Below are positions 10,356 through 20,600 of a DNA stretch of 64,000 bases, in pieces. Made by a program: the position numbers and the translations under genes. The notes below the pieces were generated by a model. The model searched no databases, was not told where the DNA came from, and worked only from the letters and a program-made list of their open reading frames with translations. Within the stretch, counting starts at the first letter, position 1, and every line of letters starts with the position of its first letter. The DNA is from Liriodendron chinense (taxonomy: Eukaryota > Streptophyta > Magnoliopsida > Magnoliales > Magnoliaceae), in NCBI GenBank assembly GCA_003013855.2, contig ML058386.1:1364001-1428000 (forward strand), written 5' to 3'.

Positions 10356-13121
10356 ATGCATATGACTGTGCAGAGAAAGATAGAAAGACAAAAAGACAGA
10401 AAAGAATCAACCATCAAAACTATAAAAATGGCAACCACTATGGTCTTCCTAGCTTCTGGGGGATTTTACTTCCCTCACCTCGTGACAGCAGAAACAATGA
10501 TTCCCGAAGCCGATTGGCAACTTGTCCAGAGATGCCGATCACCAAAGAAAGCCGAAAGCAGACAAGTGACTTCAGTTAAAGTAGAAACAGTGAAGACACA
10601 GAGCAGTGTGAGGAAACAGTGGAAGCCGGTCCGTAGGAATGAAACCCGCATTGCTATCAGAGCTACTGTGTCACGCAGGCCAGAATTCTCCTTCGTTGCT
10701 GTCGATTTCCCGGTAATGACGGGAACAACACTACCAGTCAAAACACCGAACCAATTCACTATCCAGGGATTGACTGAGACTGCAATGAAGGCATGCTCTA
10801 CTGAAACCAATATGACCAGGGCTAGACCACATCGAGTGCAAGTTGCAGTGGTGCAAGTCGTAGAAAGGGAGGCGAACGGGCAAGATGCAGAGCTGCCTCC
10901 AATCTAAGAGCAAATAGATGAAATCATTCAGGTCCAAGAAGACACAGCTAGAGAGGTCAGAGAAATAAAAGAAGCATTTGTGGCTCTAGTCACCCAGGGG
11001 GCAGTCAGAAGCCCAACCGTTCCCTTTGAACAACCACTCGAAGATTCACAGGATACAACAGGAGAACCAGTAGCCGTAGAACCACAAATTCACCCAGGGA
11101 ATGTTGCATTCAAGCGTGCACCGCCGCAACCATCTCATGCCACGAAAGAAGAGTTGTCCCAGACAGTCGCGAACCTGATGCGTCAGGAAAGAGAAAAGGA
11201 GAAGAGAGGAAAATATATATATCGGATATCGTATCCGTCCGAAGTCAACGAAATCCCGTTCCTTGACGACTTTAAGCATCCCGACTTCCCACAATTCGAC
11301 GGCAAAGGGTCAGCAGAGGAACATATGACCTAATTCTTGACGGTGCTAGGGAATTTGTCCGTAATACCTCAATATTGCCTACGATTGTTTGGGTCGACGC
11401 TGACTGGAAAGGCCTTTCAATGGTATATGTCATTACCCGTAGGGTCTATCAAGACCTGGGATCAGATGCAAGATTTGTTCATTTCCAAATTTTTCTCCAC
11501 TGAGCGAGAAGTCTCGCTGACGAATTTAGCCTTAGTCCATCAGAGGCAAGGAGAGTCAGTCGAGGCGTTTATTGACAGATGGGGAGCCATAACGGCGCAA
11601 TGCCGAGAGTTGCCTCGCGAGCTTGAGCAAGTCAAGATGTGTACTCAAGTCATGGACGTAATAATCTCATTTGGTTTATCCGGACACAATTTCTCAACGT
11701 TCAGGGACCTAGCGACAAAGGCCCATATGGTAGAGGAAGCCACGCTAAGAACGCAGTTCAAAGCGAAGAGACCGAAGCGTGAGATCGGGAAGACAGTCAC
11801 ATCAAGTTACATCGACAAGAGCAAAGCCTCGAAAGATCGAAAACGGTCACATCCAAAACACGAGATTAAAGGCAAACCAGCGGAAACTCAGTTCAGAGCC
11901 GAAGGGCCACGAAAACCGAAAAAGATGATGATTGTCGGACGGGGCAGGGTAGAAGGACGTTACTCGTTTGACCCAGAAGACCTTATCCCAATAATGGAAC
12001 ACCTAGTCGAAGAAGGGGAACTACATTTGCAAGAACTGATTCGACCAGAGGAAGCAGGGCAAACAAATACCCCCAATTATTGTAAGTATCATCGAAGCTT
12101 GAGACATGAGACGGGAGAATGCCTCATCTTGAAAGGGAAAGTACAGAGACTGATCAACCAGGGTATCATTAAGCTAACGACAGAAGAAATCAGTCGGGTT
12201 ACGTCAGCTGTAGTGACAATAGCACCTGCGATACCACCAGTTCATAATGAAAGACTGGTACAAACAACAATGGTACAGGCTGTCGAAGAAAGTGAATCGG
12301 CAGGACACGACGTCGAATTGTTGGCGATCCGAGAGCAAGTCAGCAAATTGGTCCAAGCCCATAGGGAGCTATCCAAACAGATGGGAAAAGTTCAAGAGGC
12401 TTTAGCCATCTTGATCTCACAGAAAGCGACCCCTAGTACCGCTCTACCTGTCCGACAGTTGGAAGAAGAAGCACCGGGGGCAGCCCGTAGTGTTGTTGAA
12501 GTAAGACAACAGAGCCACACCAAACAAATAAACGCGCGTATGTCGGGTTCAGACTCCATGATCCCATACGAATTGCTAGGCAATATCTCTTTCACCCTTC
12601 ATAACCTGGCTGTAGAAGTTCGCATGATTGAGCAATCCATTTCGGAAACACGATCTCAAGCAGAAAAGTCAAGACACAAAATGAGAAAGAGGACACGGGT
12701 AGACGTAAGAAAGAACCCTAGAAACCGAAAACGACCGAATCTAAGGCATGAGGCAGAGACCAGTGTAATGAGGACACAAGACAAGGGCAAAGAACCTCAT
12801 AAGTCGCGGCACAAGACAATCAGTGAGCGAGATGAAAAGAACGGACCGTATACATTTGACATCAAAGACCTTGTCCCAATTATGGTGCGACTAATCGAAG
12901 AAAGAAAATTGCGACTCCCAAAGTCTGTTCGACCAGCAGAAGTAAGACGCGTGGATGATCCCAACTATTGTGAATATCACAGATGCATAGGCCATAAAAC
13001 CGAGCAATGCTTCGTTCTGAAAGGAAAGATACAAAAGATGATAAACCAAGGCGTCGTCAGTTTGAAAATGGAAGGGTCCAATGGAACCCCGACCAGTACG
13101 GTTCCAATAGATATCACTTAG
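10356..13121 (+). pseudogene. family-1 gag, two nonsense codons, duplicated zinc-knuckle module
   Basis: One reading frame of about 921 codons from the ATG at 10356 to the stop at 13119-13121, interrupted by TAA at 10905-10907 and TAA at 11331-11333. Gag packages the element RNA into virus-like particles. The retrotransposon gag core runs from about 11250 (FPQFDGKG) through AFQWYMSLP, DLFISKFF and RQGESVEAFIDRW to about 11640. It is followed by two related modules: YSFDPEDLIPI...NYCKYHR...HETGEC (11960-12180) and YTFDIKDLVPI...NYCEYHR...HKTEQC (12845-13075). Each holds a CxxxH...H...C-type knuckle. A further repeat links the pre-core coil around 10850-11000 with 12244-12415; the first stop falls on a codon that is CGA in the paralogous segment. 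No protease, RT or integrase follows, so the element is non-autonomous. Confidence 0.8.
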
Positions 13122-13426
13122 GAAGAACTCCATTTCCTAAACTGCAATAATCGTGAACGTTTACAAATAGTTCTGGTAGTTTATAAAGTAGAGAGGAATA
13201 TGCTTATGTTCCCTCATGCATCTATTTCATCTGTATGCTATGCTTCATACTTGTTTACATGTTCACTCACATCATACTGTTGTGCATATGAATATAAAAT
13301 GTTCGTAGAGCTCTTCTTAATGACAGGTACCATAGTCGGAGAATATTAAAGAATCGACTCCACGAATCATCAACCGACTTATTATATCCTCATCAGACCG
13401 GTCGAATAAGGAGAGAATATCTTATA
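13122..13426 (+). other. family-1 internal spacer after gag
   Basis: AT-rich, no reading frame of note. It is interrupted at 13431/13432 by the Athila-like solo LTR and continues at 15157. Confidence 0.5.
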
Positions 13427-13431
13427 GAAAG
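13427..13431. repeat. target-site duplication GAAAG (left)
   Basis: Identical to GAAAG at 15152-15156 flanking the solo LTR. Confidence 0.9.
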
Positions 13432-13691
13432 TGTTGAGCTCCTAATTGTGCATATTCTAACCCCAATTCATCACTCATTATGCATGATATACATGTTTAA
13501 AGGACCAACTTAATACATGATGTGTGATTGTAGGAACAAGATGGAGAGTTCATCATTTGAAAGCTAAATGAGGCTTCTTTCAAGCATTGAAGACCATAGG
13601 ATCAAGCATGAAGGAAGACAAAAGAAAGCCAAGGCAAGGAGAGAAGAGAAAAGAAAGAAAGAAAGAAAGAAATAGAGAAGAAAGAGAGCCT

Positions 13692-14014
13692 GACCGGTCG
13701 GCTGACCGGTCGGCCAAGGAAGCTGACCGGTCAAGACCGGTCAGCCACACACATGCTGATGGAATGCCCACGCCGACCGGTCATGTCCGGTCAGCTATAG
13801 TGCTGATTTGATCAAGGAGGGCAGCCGACCGGTCAAGACCGGTCAGCCATTGCTGCTGTACCAAAAGAACAGACGGACTGCCCAAGCCCGACCGGTCATG
13901 ACCGGTCGGGCATAGCTGCTGGAGACTTGCTGAAGATGTCCGACCGGTCATGACCGGTCGGACAAGGTTGCTGGACAAGGGAACTTTCAAGGCCGACCGG
14001 TCCAGACCGGTCGG
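13692..14014. promoter_or_regulatory. paired GACCGGTC array in Athila-like solo LTR
   Basis: Units at 13723, 13773, 13825, 13888, 13940 and 13993 (steps 50, 52, 63, 52, 53), plus two single boxes at 13692 and 13703. The central dinucleotide varies (AA, AT, CA) while the GACCGGTC boxes are kept. The last unit lies 129 bp before the TATA box; in the LTR at 20602 the distance is 128 bp. Confidence 0.75.
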
Positions 14015-14121
14015 CCATGCGTAACAATCACTTTCTATTTCAGAAACTCCGGAAATCTCTGCGCAATTGCGAAAGCTTACGCAATTTCTGGATTCTTCTT
14101 GCGTATTGGACTTCTCCAAGC

Positions 14122-14129
14122 TATAAAAG
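14122..14129 (+). promoter_or_regulatory. TATA box of Athila-like solo LTR
   Basis: TATAAAAG in the context CCAAGCTATAAAAG, conserved in the two other LTRs of this family. Confidence 0.7.
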
Positions 14130-15156
14130 GACTTCATATCTTTATACCAGAGGAGGCTACGACGTGGGGATTGCTCAGGAGACGGATTCTACTTCGGATC
14201 TTTAGTTTTCTTCCTGTTTTAGTAGTTTTTCATGTTTTTAGAGGCTTTTAGTTCAAGGATGTTAGAGATGAACTAAACCCTCTTAGCTAGGGCTAAGAGG
14301 GGAAGCCCTTGATTCGTTTTTGATGGATTAATACAACCTAGGTTTCCTTTTATGCTTTAATGAATGAATTTTTAGTTCAATTTGAGTTTGATTCAAGTAC
14401 TATGTTGGCTTTTACTTTGATCTCTTGATGACTCCGGGCTCATGTGATTCTTAGTGAGCTTAGCATAGTATCTTAGCTTTTGTGCATTGTTTATGCTTGT
14501 GTAATGCATTGATCTACCATCGACTCCGGGCATGGTAGACGCTTTGATTGCCTTGTATGCAATGGCCTGATTTTCATGTGGGAACTCATGCAACTGAAAT
14601 TCTTATCTTTTATGTGTGATCTATATTATGTGTTTAGTGATTAATTTTGATTTAAATAGAGTTCAAACCATGAGTTGTAATCAGGTCTAGTGACAGGACT
14701 TGGTGTAGGCTATGGTTATGAATCTCAACTAGATTAGAAAGAGGCTTGGCCTATACAATTGAGTGTGCCCAAGGCCTGAGCGTAGTTGTGGGAATCAAAT
14801 CAGTTATTAAGCACTTGTTCCATATAATTGTGATTGAACCACTCTATATTCCAATCGGATAAAGAAGGAATTCGATTCCGATTGAGTTATGAGAGACCTA
14901 GTTGTGTTGATGCGTTGAAACGTATCAAGAGTGGATCCTCGGCGCTCTAGTGACTTTTTAGATTGAAATAACCTTACTCATTTACTGTTTAAACCCAAAT
15001 CTCATTTTCCAGCTTTAGTTCTTAATATAGTCTTAATTACTAGTTGTTTTAGTTAAATTCTGAAGATACCCATATATAAATCTCTATGGGAACGATACTC
15101 GGTCTTTCCGAATTATTACTACTTCGCAACCCTACACTTGGGGAGTGAACAGAAAG

Positions 15157-16218
15157 TCTACGCGAATCACAACATCCCCATATTATGGTATCTTTGTCAC
15201 AGGTTCTCATATTAAGTATCCTGGTATTCTGGCATTCCTCTGCTTAATAGGAAAATACTTTAGAATTGATGGATTCTCATATATATGTATATGTAGTTCT
15301 ACATGAAGATGACCGGGATACTGTATTATTATCGATCTCTCATACTTATGCACAATGTTTTATATGAAGATAATCGGAACATCGCTATCTATATCCAGCT
15401 TTCGTATTATGTCATGGATCTCCCATCATTATCGCATTATTCTTCTACTGTATATGAAGATAAGTCACGGTTGGGAATCTCCTGCATACATGTGTATACA
15501 TACGGCCTTATATGAAGACGATTAGGGCATTCTATTATGTATCACTTCACCTTGAACATATCGACAACTTCCTCTTATGAAGAACTCTGCGACAAGAATA
15601 TGCAATTAAAGATTATGATCAGACGGGTATTCGGCACGGATTCCTAAAGCACAAGATTTGTCTCATTAGAATGAAGTGGTCTTACAAAGTGACGAGCCAG
15701 AAGCACTGAGGGCAAGCCCCAATATGTTATGAGAAATTCAAGTTTATAAGAAGAAGCACTGGGGGCAAGCCCTAATATATTATCAAAATCTCAAGTCTAC
15801 AGAAAGAAATGACTGGGGGCAGGCCAGGAAGGATGACAGATAAACCCAAAAACACGGAGCTAAAAGAAAGTTTCGAGCTTATGACACTAACGTCTCTTGA
15901 AAGCGATGACCCAAGGGTACGCAGGTTAAGTAAGAAAGGAAGTATTATTCTTATGGGTTCTTCCATTTTTATGCTTTGATATACTCAGTTTACATTAAAT
16001 TCACACATAATACATCATTTTATGCATACTAATCTCAAACACATAACACCAAGTAGTGGTTTAGCAAAAGAATCATTGTCATCATTTTAGATCATGAAGC
16101 ATGCAGCTAACATGTTCTGATGTCAATTACATCGGATACAAGTGACATTTAGGTATTCAGAACAGCTATCTAATACCACTTTTGTCTGACAATGACCGTA
16201 AAAAGCAAAAGAACAGAA
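15157..16218 (+). other. family-1 internal spacer with degenerate short repeats
   Basis: No gene seen. 15300-15530 has four diverged units beginning TA(C/T)ATGAAGA (15300, 15361, 15451, 15510). 15700-15830 has two to three units around AGCACTGGGGGCAAGCCC, a phrase that I have seen in the pol-to-3'LTR spacer of plant Tat elements. The region lies between gag and the antisense gene. Confidence 0.5.
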
Positions 16219-16853
16219 TTACAGCTTCTCCAGGCATCCTGTTATGAACTTCATTACATCTTTTCGCGTTCCCTCCATGGTGGCCTTTGCCTCCGTTAGC
16301 GTCAGCTCAGGATTCGAAATATCACGAAATTCGATTTCTAAGTCTGCCATTTGCTTGCGTGCCACTTCTCTTTCACTCTCAAGTTGTGCGACCTTAACAC
16401 GGTTCTGATTAACGACAAGATCAAGATGGGCAACCTCAAGATTTATGGCCGTTTCTTCCGCTTGCAGCCGCGCGATCTCAGATCTGACATCAGCAAGATG
16501 ATTAATACACCCGCGACGTTGAGTCTCACTATCTTCTAAGGTTGTTCTAGCATTAACCGCTGAATGGTCTCGTTGCTCTACTACAGGCCCCAAAGAAGAT
16601 AGCACTCGCCGTTTCTCTTCAGCCGTAGGGTCAGGTTCAATCCGATCAGTCATAATAACCGATGCAACAGAATCCTCGAAAGAAGAAATGCGACAGACTA
16701 TTTTGGATACATCAGGCCCGATTACTCCTGCAAAAGCTTCCAATGCCTTCACCCCTGCTCCTAGTGTATGCCACTCGTTTGGTTCAGCCAACGCCTTTGA
16801 AATGTTGGATAGTAGACCCCTCAGTACACTCTGTCCGAAACAGTCTAAATGAT
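16219..16853 (-). pseudogene. last exon of antisense PMD gene (copy 2), coiled coil
   Basis: Nearly identical to 1-574 (offset about 16,279) and reaches the stop at 16219, which the window start cuts off in copy 1. It encodes a coiled-coil tail (EEKRRVLSS, RSEIARLQAEE, VAQLESEREVARKQMADLE). Homology with copy 1 stops exactly at GATCATTTAG, which in copy 1 is the first base after the splice acceptor AG. The frame runs on upstream to 17196 through unrelated sequence. All PMD exons are missing from this copy, so it cannot make the full protein. Confidence 0.72.
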
Positions 16854-17284
16854 CGAATGAATGGGAAGGAATTGGAGACATTGGAAGGAATGGGATTAGG
16901 TGGAACAGAATTGCAATTGGTCCCATGCAGGAACTAAAAACCACATACATTATCCATCCGGAAGGAACTAAATAGCTCAAGACAACAAAAAATAAGTAAA
17001 GACATAACGAAAAAGAAGTGATCCAATACCTACTAAGAAGTTCCCTGAGTTCCATACTGTACACATTATCATCATTGCCATGTATTTTCCCCCAATCACA
17101 TTTCTCCAAATAGCGATATGTTCCTCTTAAAACCTCCACCACCACTTCGAAGAATCGAATTCCTCTCCCTGACGTTACCAATCCTGAGACACCCATATCT
17201 TAAAGACCAATCACATTAGAAAAAAACCAAGTTCATCATTACTGGTCACATGCTTTTATTCCATCATTAACAAGTTCAGCACCA
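16854..17284 (-). other. unassigned segment upstream of the truncated antisense exon
   Basis: On the minus strand 17196-17030 reads MGVSGLVTSGRGIRFFEV...YRYLEKCDWGKIHG..., which looks like ordinary coding sequence. 17020-16854 is T-rich with a possible donor AG|GTATTGG, resembling an intron or UTR. I do not recognise the peptide. It may be a captured host-gene exon or part of another TE joined to the antisense exon at 16853/16854. Confidence 0.35.
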
Positions 17285-17293
17285 TAACTGAAG
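17285..17293. repeat. 9-bp target-site duplication TAACTGAAG (left)
   Basis: Identical to TAACTGAAG at 17473-17481 on the other side of the MITE. Confidence 0.88.
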
Positions 17294-17472
17294 GAGTCCG
17301 GATCCTCTGTTGAAACCAAGCAAAGAAACTCTGCTCGTCACTTCTCTGATTGGTCTAAATCAGCCTTACTATTTCAGAGCTGAGCTGCTCTGACACAGTC
17401 TGGATGAGGTGGACCAATCAGAGCAGCGGAAGCAGAGGTTCTCTGCTCGGTTTCAAAAGAGGATCCGGATTC
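17294..17472. mobile_element. 179-bp fold-back MITE, Mutator-like
   Basis: The left end GAGTCCGGATCCTCTGTTG pairs with the right end (reverse complement GAATCCGGATCCTCTTTTG), and the inverted match continues for about 60 bp to CTCTGATTGGT. It is flanked by a perfect 9-bp duplication. TSD length and long terminal inverted repeats fit a non-autonomous Mutator-like element. No coding capacity. Confidence 0.85.
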
Positions 17473-17587
17473 TAACTGAAGAGTAAGAAAAGCAAAGGTG
17501 GCCCCACTCAGCAAGTGGTTATGAAGATAGTCGCCTGAAATGGTCACTTCTGAGATGAGGATGATGCCATGAACAATCCCCAGCTGA

Positions 17588-17591
<4 letters not shown>

Positions 17592-17650
<59 letters not shown>
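17592..17650. repeat. (TA)n microsatellite
   Basis: About 29 uninterrupted TA units. It creates artificial Tyr-Ile reading frames on both strands. Confidence 0.95.
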
Positions 17651-17654
<4 letters not shown>

Positions 17655-18338
17655 ATCGGCTATCATGAAAATAGAGCCTCAAACCAACACCCTTTTTTTT
17701 CTGAAACAAATCCACAGCAACAATAACAGAAGCGATACAGAACTTGAAATTCCAATCCTGGATGCCATATATACGTGATTGCACAAATATATATATTTAA
17801 GTATTGTTTAACCATCTCCTCATCTTCCCCTACACACACTGAACTGTGAATCGAGTATATATGGGAATATGCACATTGTACTAAGTTTATATTATATTTG
17901 TGGTGCACCGATACGATCTAGTGCATTACGAACGACTGCCTACGTACCCAATAAGTTAGATTGGGATCAACCCGCTACGTAGTTCTTTTCAATTAACCAA
18001 GTTACTAAAGGTCACAAATTCCGCATCCAACAAATTATCAGTGAGCATTGTCTTAATTATGGTATGTGGCAATCTTAGAAAAAATTCAAATTATCTGCAA
18101 TCAATGTATATTCTTGTTCAAACTAGAGACAACATTCTGTTGATACTTCGATTGCATCCAAAATTTAGGTCCTTTAGTGACTTGGTTAATAGAAGACAAA
18201 CGAAAACAAAAAAGTTAATGTTACCTTTCAATAGGAACCTATGAGTGTCTTTTCATTTAGAGTTGAAGCTGGGAAAGCTCGTCATGGAGTTAAAAGGAAA
18301 GCTGTTAAAAATAATGAAAATGCAACCTTTTTCGAATA
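17651..18338. other. AT-rich region without gene; possible LTR remnant
   Basis: No reading frame is supported. On the minus strand at about 17985-17890 the phrase GAACTACGTAGCGGG...TTGGGTACGTAGGCAG resembles a conserved stretch that I associate with Ogre/Tat LTRs, so this may be an LTR scrap. Otherwise nothing is recognised. Confidence 0.3.
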
Positions 18339-19020
18339 TTAATAGTGAATCACATGGGTACTAAAAGGGAGTAAAAGGAAGTAGCCCTTATGACGTGAGG
18401 TACTTGGTTCACTCTCTACCCATGTTTCTTCTTGTATATCTTCATCTTCTTTGTTTAAATTGTCTAGTAATGAAAGTGTTAAAGAATCTTCATTCATTGT
18501 TGCCTGAAACTCAAGTGGATCTTCAAATGCATACACATCCTTTGTCAACCTCTTGGGAGCATCTAGTACAACATGCCAGTTGTCTCTACTTGGATCCTTG
18601 CAGTAGAAGACCTGAGCCGCTTGAGATGCAAGAATAAATGGCTCATCATCTTCTTTTAAGTTCCTTTTAAACCTTCCTAGATTGACAAATATCAAATTTG
18701 TTTCAGGATCTACGAAACATCCATTCGTTCTATCTTCAATATGCACCCAATCACAATAGAAGAGTGTTACTCTAAAGTCAAAGTAGTCCAATTCGAGAAT
18801 TTGTCTAACAATGCCATAATAAGTGGCTTCTTCTTCTATAGGATTCTTATCCTTAGCACTCAACCTGAATGTAGTTAACGCTTTCATTGAGACACCGCTG
18901 TTCTGTGATTCTCTGTTCATTTCGAAGTCTGCAGTGTTGAAAATATATCCATTTACTGTGTAAGAGCTATATGATATAGCTTTATATGCAGGACCATCAA
19001 CAATTCTCTTAAATGGAGAA
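18339..19020 (-). pseudogene. CACTA (En/Spm) TNP2 C-terminal domain, DUF4216-like
   Basis: The minus frame reads YTVNGYIFNTADFE, QNSGVSMKALTTF, AKDKNPIEEEATYYGIV, ELDYFDFRVTLFYCDWV, DDEPFILASQAAQVFYC and DNWHVVL, the order and motifs of the DUF4216-type C-terminal part of plant TNP2 transposases. Coding character extends about 100 bases upstream of the first Met (18920). It ends at a stop at 18339. It lies downstream, on the same strand, of the TNP2 core at 19369-20600 and is probably the same gene; 19021-19368 between them holds an intron or lost sequence. Confidence 0.75.
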
Positions 19021-19368
19021 ATTTATTCATTTTTTAACTGATGCCTTAACCAAGTAATGTATATTCGATTGGTTTTTCAGCTGATGGATTACCCCTTCGA
19101 TTTTGTCCCGTGTGTGTTTGGCCCTGAATGTATGCCTGGTACTTCCTATAAATTCCACATGATGGGGATTAAGACAATATAAAAAAATATTTATTAGATT
19201 AAGAAATTAAATAAATAAATAAAAATATAGTAGACTTTCATTAACTTACTCCTCCCATTGAGTATTTTCAGCGTCATGTTGTAAAACCCATCTGCGTGCT
19301 TGTTGGTACTACACCGTAGTAAGAGAATAAATTTTCCCTTTCTTATCGTGTCGGGAATCACCGACATT

Positions 19369-20600
19369 CTAATCATCCTCATCATTGAATATTTGTAGTC
19401 CACGTGTATGGCCTCCTATTGTATTATCGGGCGTGTACTCCATGCAGTACAACATGGATTCCTCTACAATGTAGCGTTCCGCAATACAACCCTCTGGGTA
19501 AGCTTGATTCGTGACATACTTCTTGTATGTTTTCATCATCCTATTAAGTGTCAAAATCAAATATCGATGTAAAAAATGTTCTGACAAAGTTAATGAATTA
19601 ACAAAGTTAAGGTTACCTCTCAAAAGGATACATCCATCGATATCTGACAGGTCCGCAAACTTGTGCCTCCTCCGCCAAGTGCACAACAAGGTGTGTCATG
19701 GGAACAAAAAAAGATGGTGGAAAATACTTTTCGAAGATACATAACATTTCAACTATTTTCCTTCTCATTTTTTGAAGCACCAGACGATTAATAACTTTGG
19801 AACATATAACGTTAAAGAATCTTGATAATTGTAAAATGGCAGCGCGCAATGGTTTTTCTGTCTTGAATGAGTGCATTAATAATACTGGTAGTAATTGCTA
19901 CATCAGGATGTGATAATCATGTGACTTGAGGCCCTTGAGTTGACAATCTTCCTTACTAACACGATGTGCCCATTTTGCACTATACCCTCTCGAAACTTTC
20001 AATTCACACAAGGTTTGACAAATGAGGTCTCTTTCAGATCTGGACAATGTAAAAGGAGCTTCGGGTAAGAATAACTTACTGTTCCGTTCTTTAGGCCACA
20101 ATGACTTTCTTATCTTCAGGGCCTGAAGATCCTGACGGGCTTGTAAACCATCCTTAGTTTTATCCTTCGTGTCCATGATTGTTGCAATCAGATTCTCGGT
20201 GACATTTTTCTCAACATGCATCACATCCAGATTGTGACGAATGGGCATATGCTCCCAGTACGGCAAATAAAAAAGGATTGATCTCTTCGACCAAGCAGTA
20301 CAGTTGGACTCCTCCTTAGTCTTCTTCCTCTTATTTCCTACATGCTTTTCGAACTTTGTTTGAATGTTATTCATTTTAATTAATACCTCAGAACCAGGCA
20401 AACGCTTTCGAGCATTTCGAATTTCCTCATTTCCATTGAATTGCTCTTTTTTGCTCCTCAAGGTGTGACCTCTTGATAGGAATCTTTCATGTCCCATATA
20501 AGCAAACTTCTTTCCATGCTTTACCCAAATCGAGTCTGTCTCTTCACTACAAACAGGGCATGCATACTTTCCTCCTGTCCTACAACCAGAAAGATGTCCG
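19369..20600 (-). pseudogene. CACTA (En/Spm) TNP2 transposase core and DUF4218
   Basis: Transposase of a CACTA DNA transposon, truncated at its 5' side by the LTR at 20602. From 20600 down: GGKYACPVCSEE, GHERFLSRGHTLR, PYWEHMPIRHNLDVMHVEKN (TNP2 core, 20280-20200) and GLKSHDYHILM. A TAG at 19898-19900 replaces the Gln expected in the LMQQLLP phrase. Then come DUF4218 motifs LCIFEKYFPPSFF, HLVVHLAEEA and VRYRWMYPFER. An intron 19616-19541 (GTAACC...TTAATAG) joins PFER to MMKTYKKYV and YPEGCIAERYIVEE. No CACTA termini were found in the window. Confidence 0.82.

Larger units (their letters stand above)
13432..15151 (+). mobile_element. Athila-like solo LTR
   Basis: Starts TGTTGAGCTCCTAATTG and ends GGGGAGTGAACA, flanked by the perfect 5-bp duplication GAAAG. 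It is homologous over its length to the LTRs at 20602 and 49386 but more diverged, so it is an older insertion or a sister subfamily. No PBS or PPT is attached: the rest was lost by LTR-LTR recombination. It contains a GA-rich stretch (13600-13690), six paired GACCGGTC units and TATAAAAG at 14122-14129. Confidence 0.92.

Noticed and set aside
10475..10937. Minus-strand frames opposite family-1 gag
   Set aside because: Shadow frames without start context or conservation.
13587..14137. Frames rich in DRSADRS / TGLDRSA phrases (also 20720-21170, 49504-49707)
   Set aside because: Translations of the GACCGGTC array and the GA-rich tract of the LTR.
16219..17196. One intact 325-aa host protein
   Set aside because: Its C-terminal two thirds are the duplicated TE exon, the N-terminal part is unrelated and the middle looks like intron or UTR; homology breaks at the splice acceptor.
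17374..17784. 136-codon frame with Tyr-Ile run
   Set aside because: Reads through the (TA)n microsatellite and the MITE.
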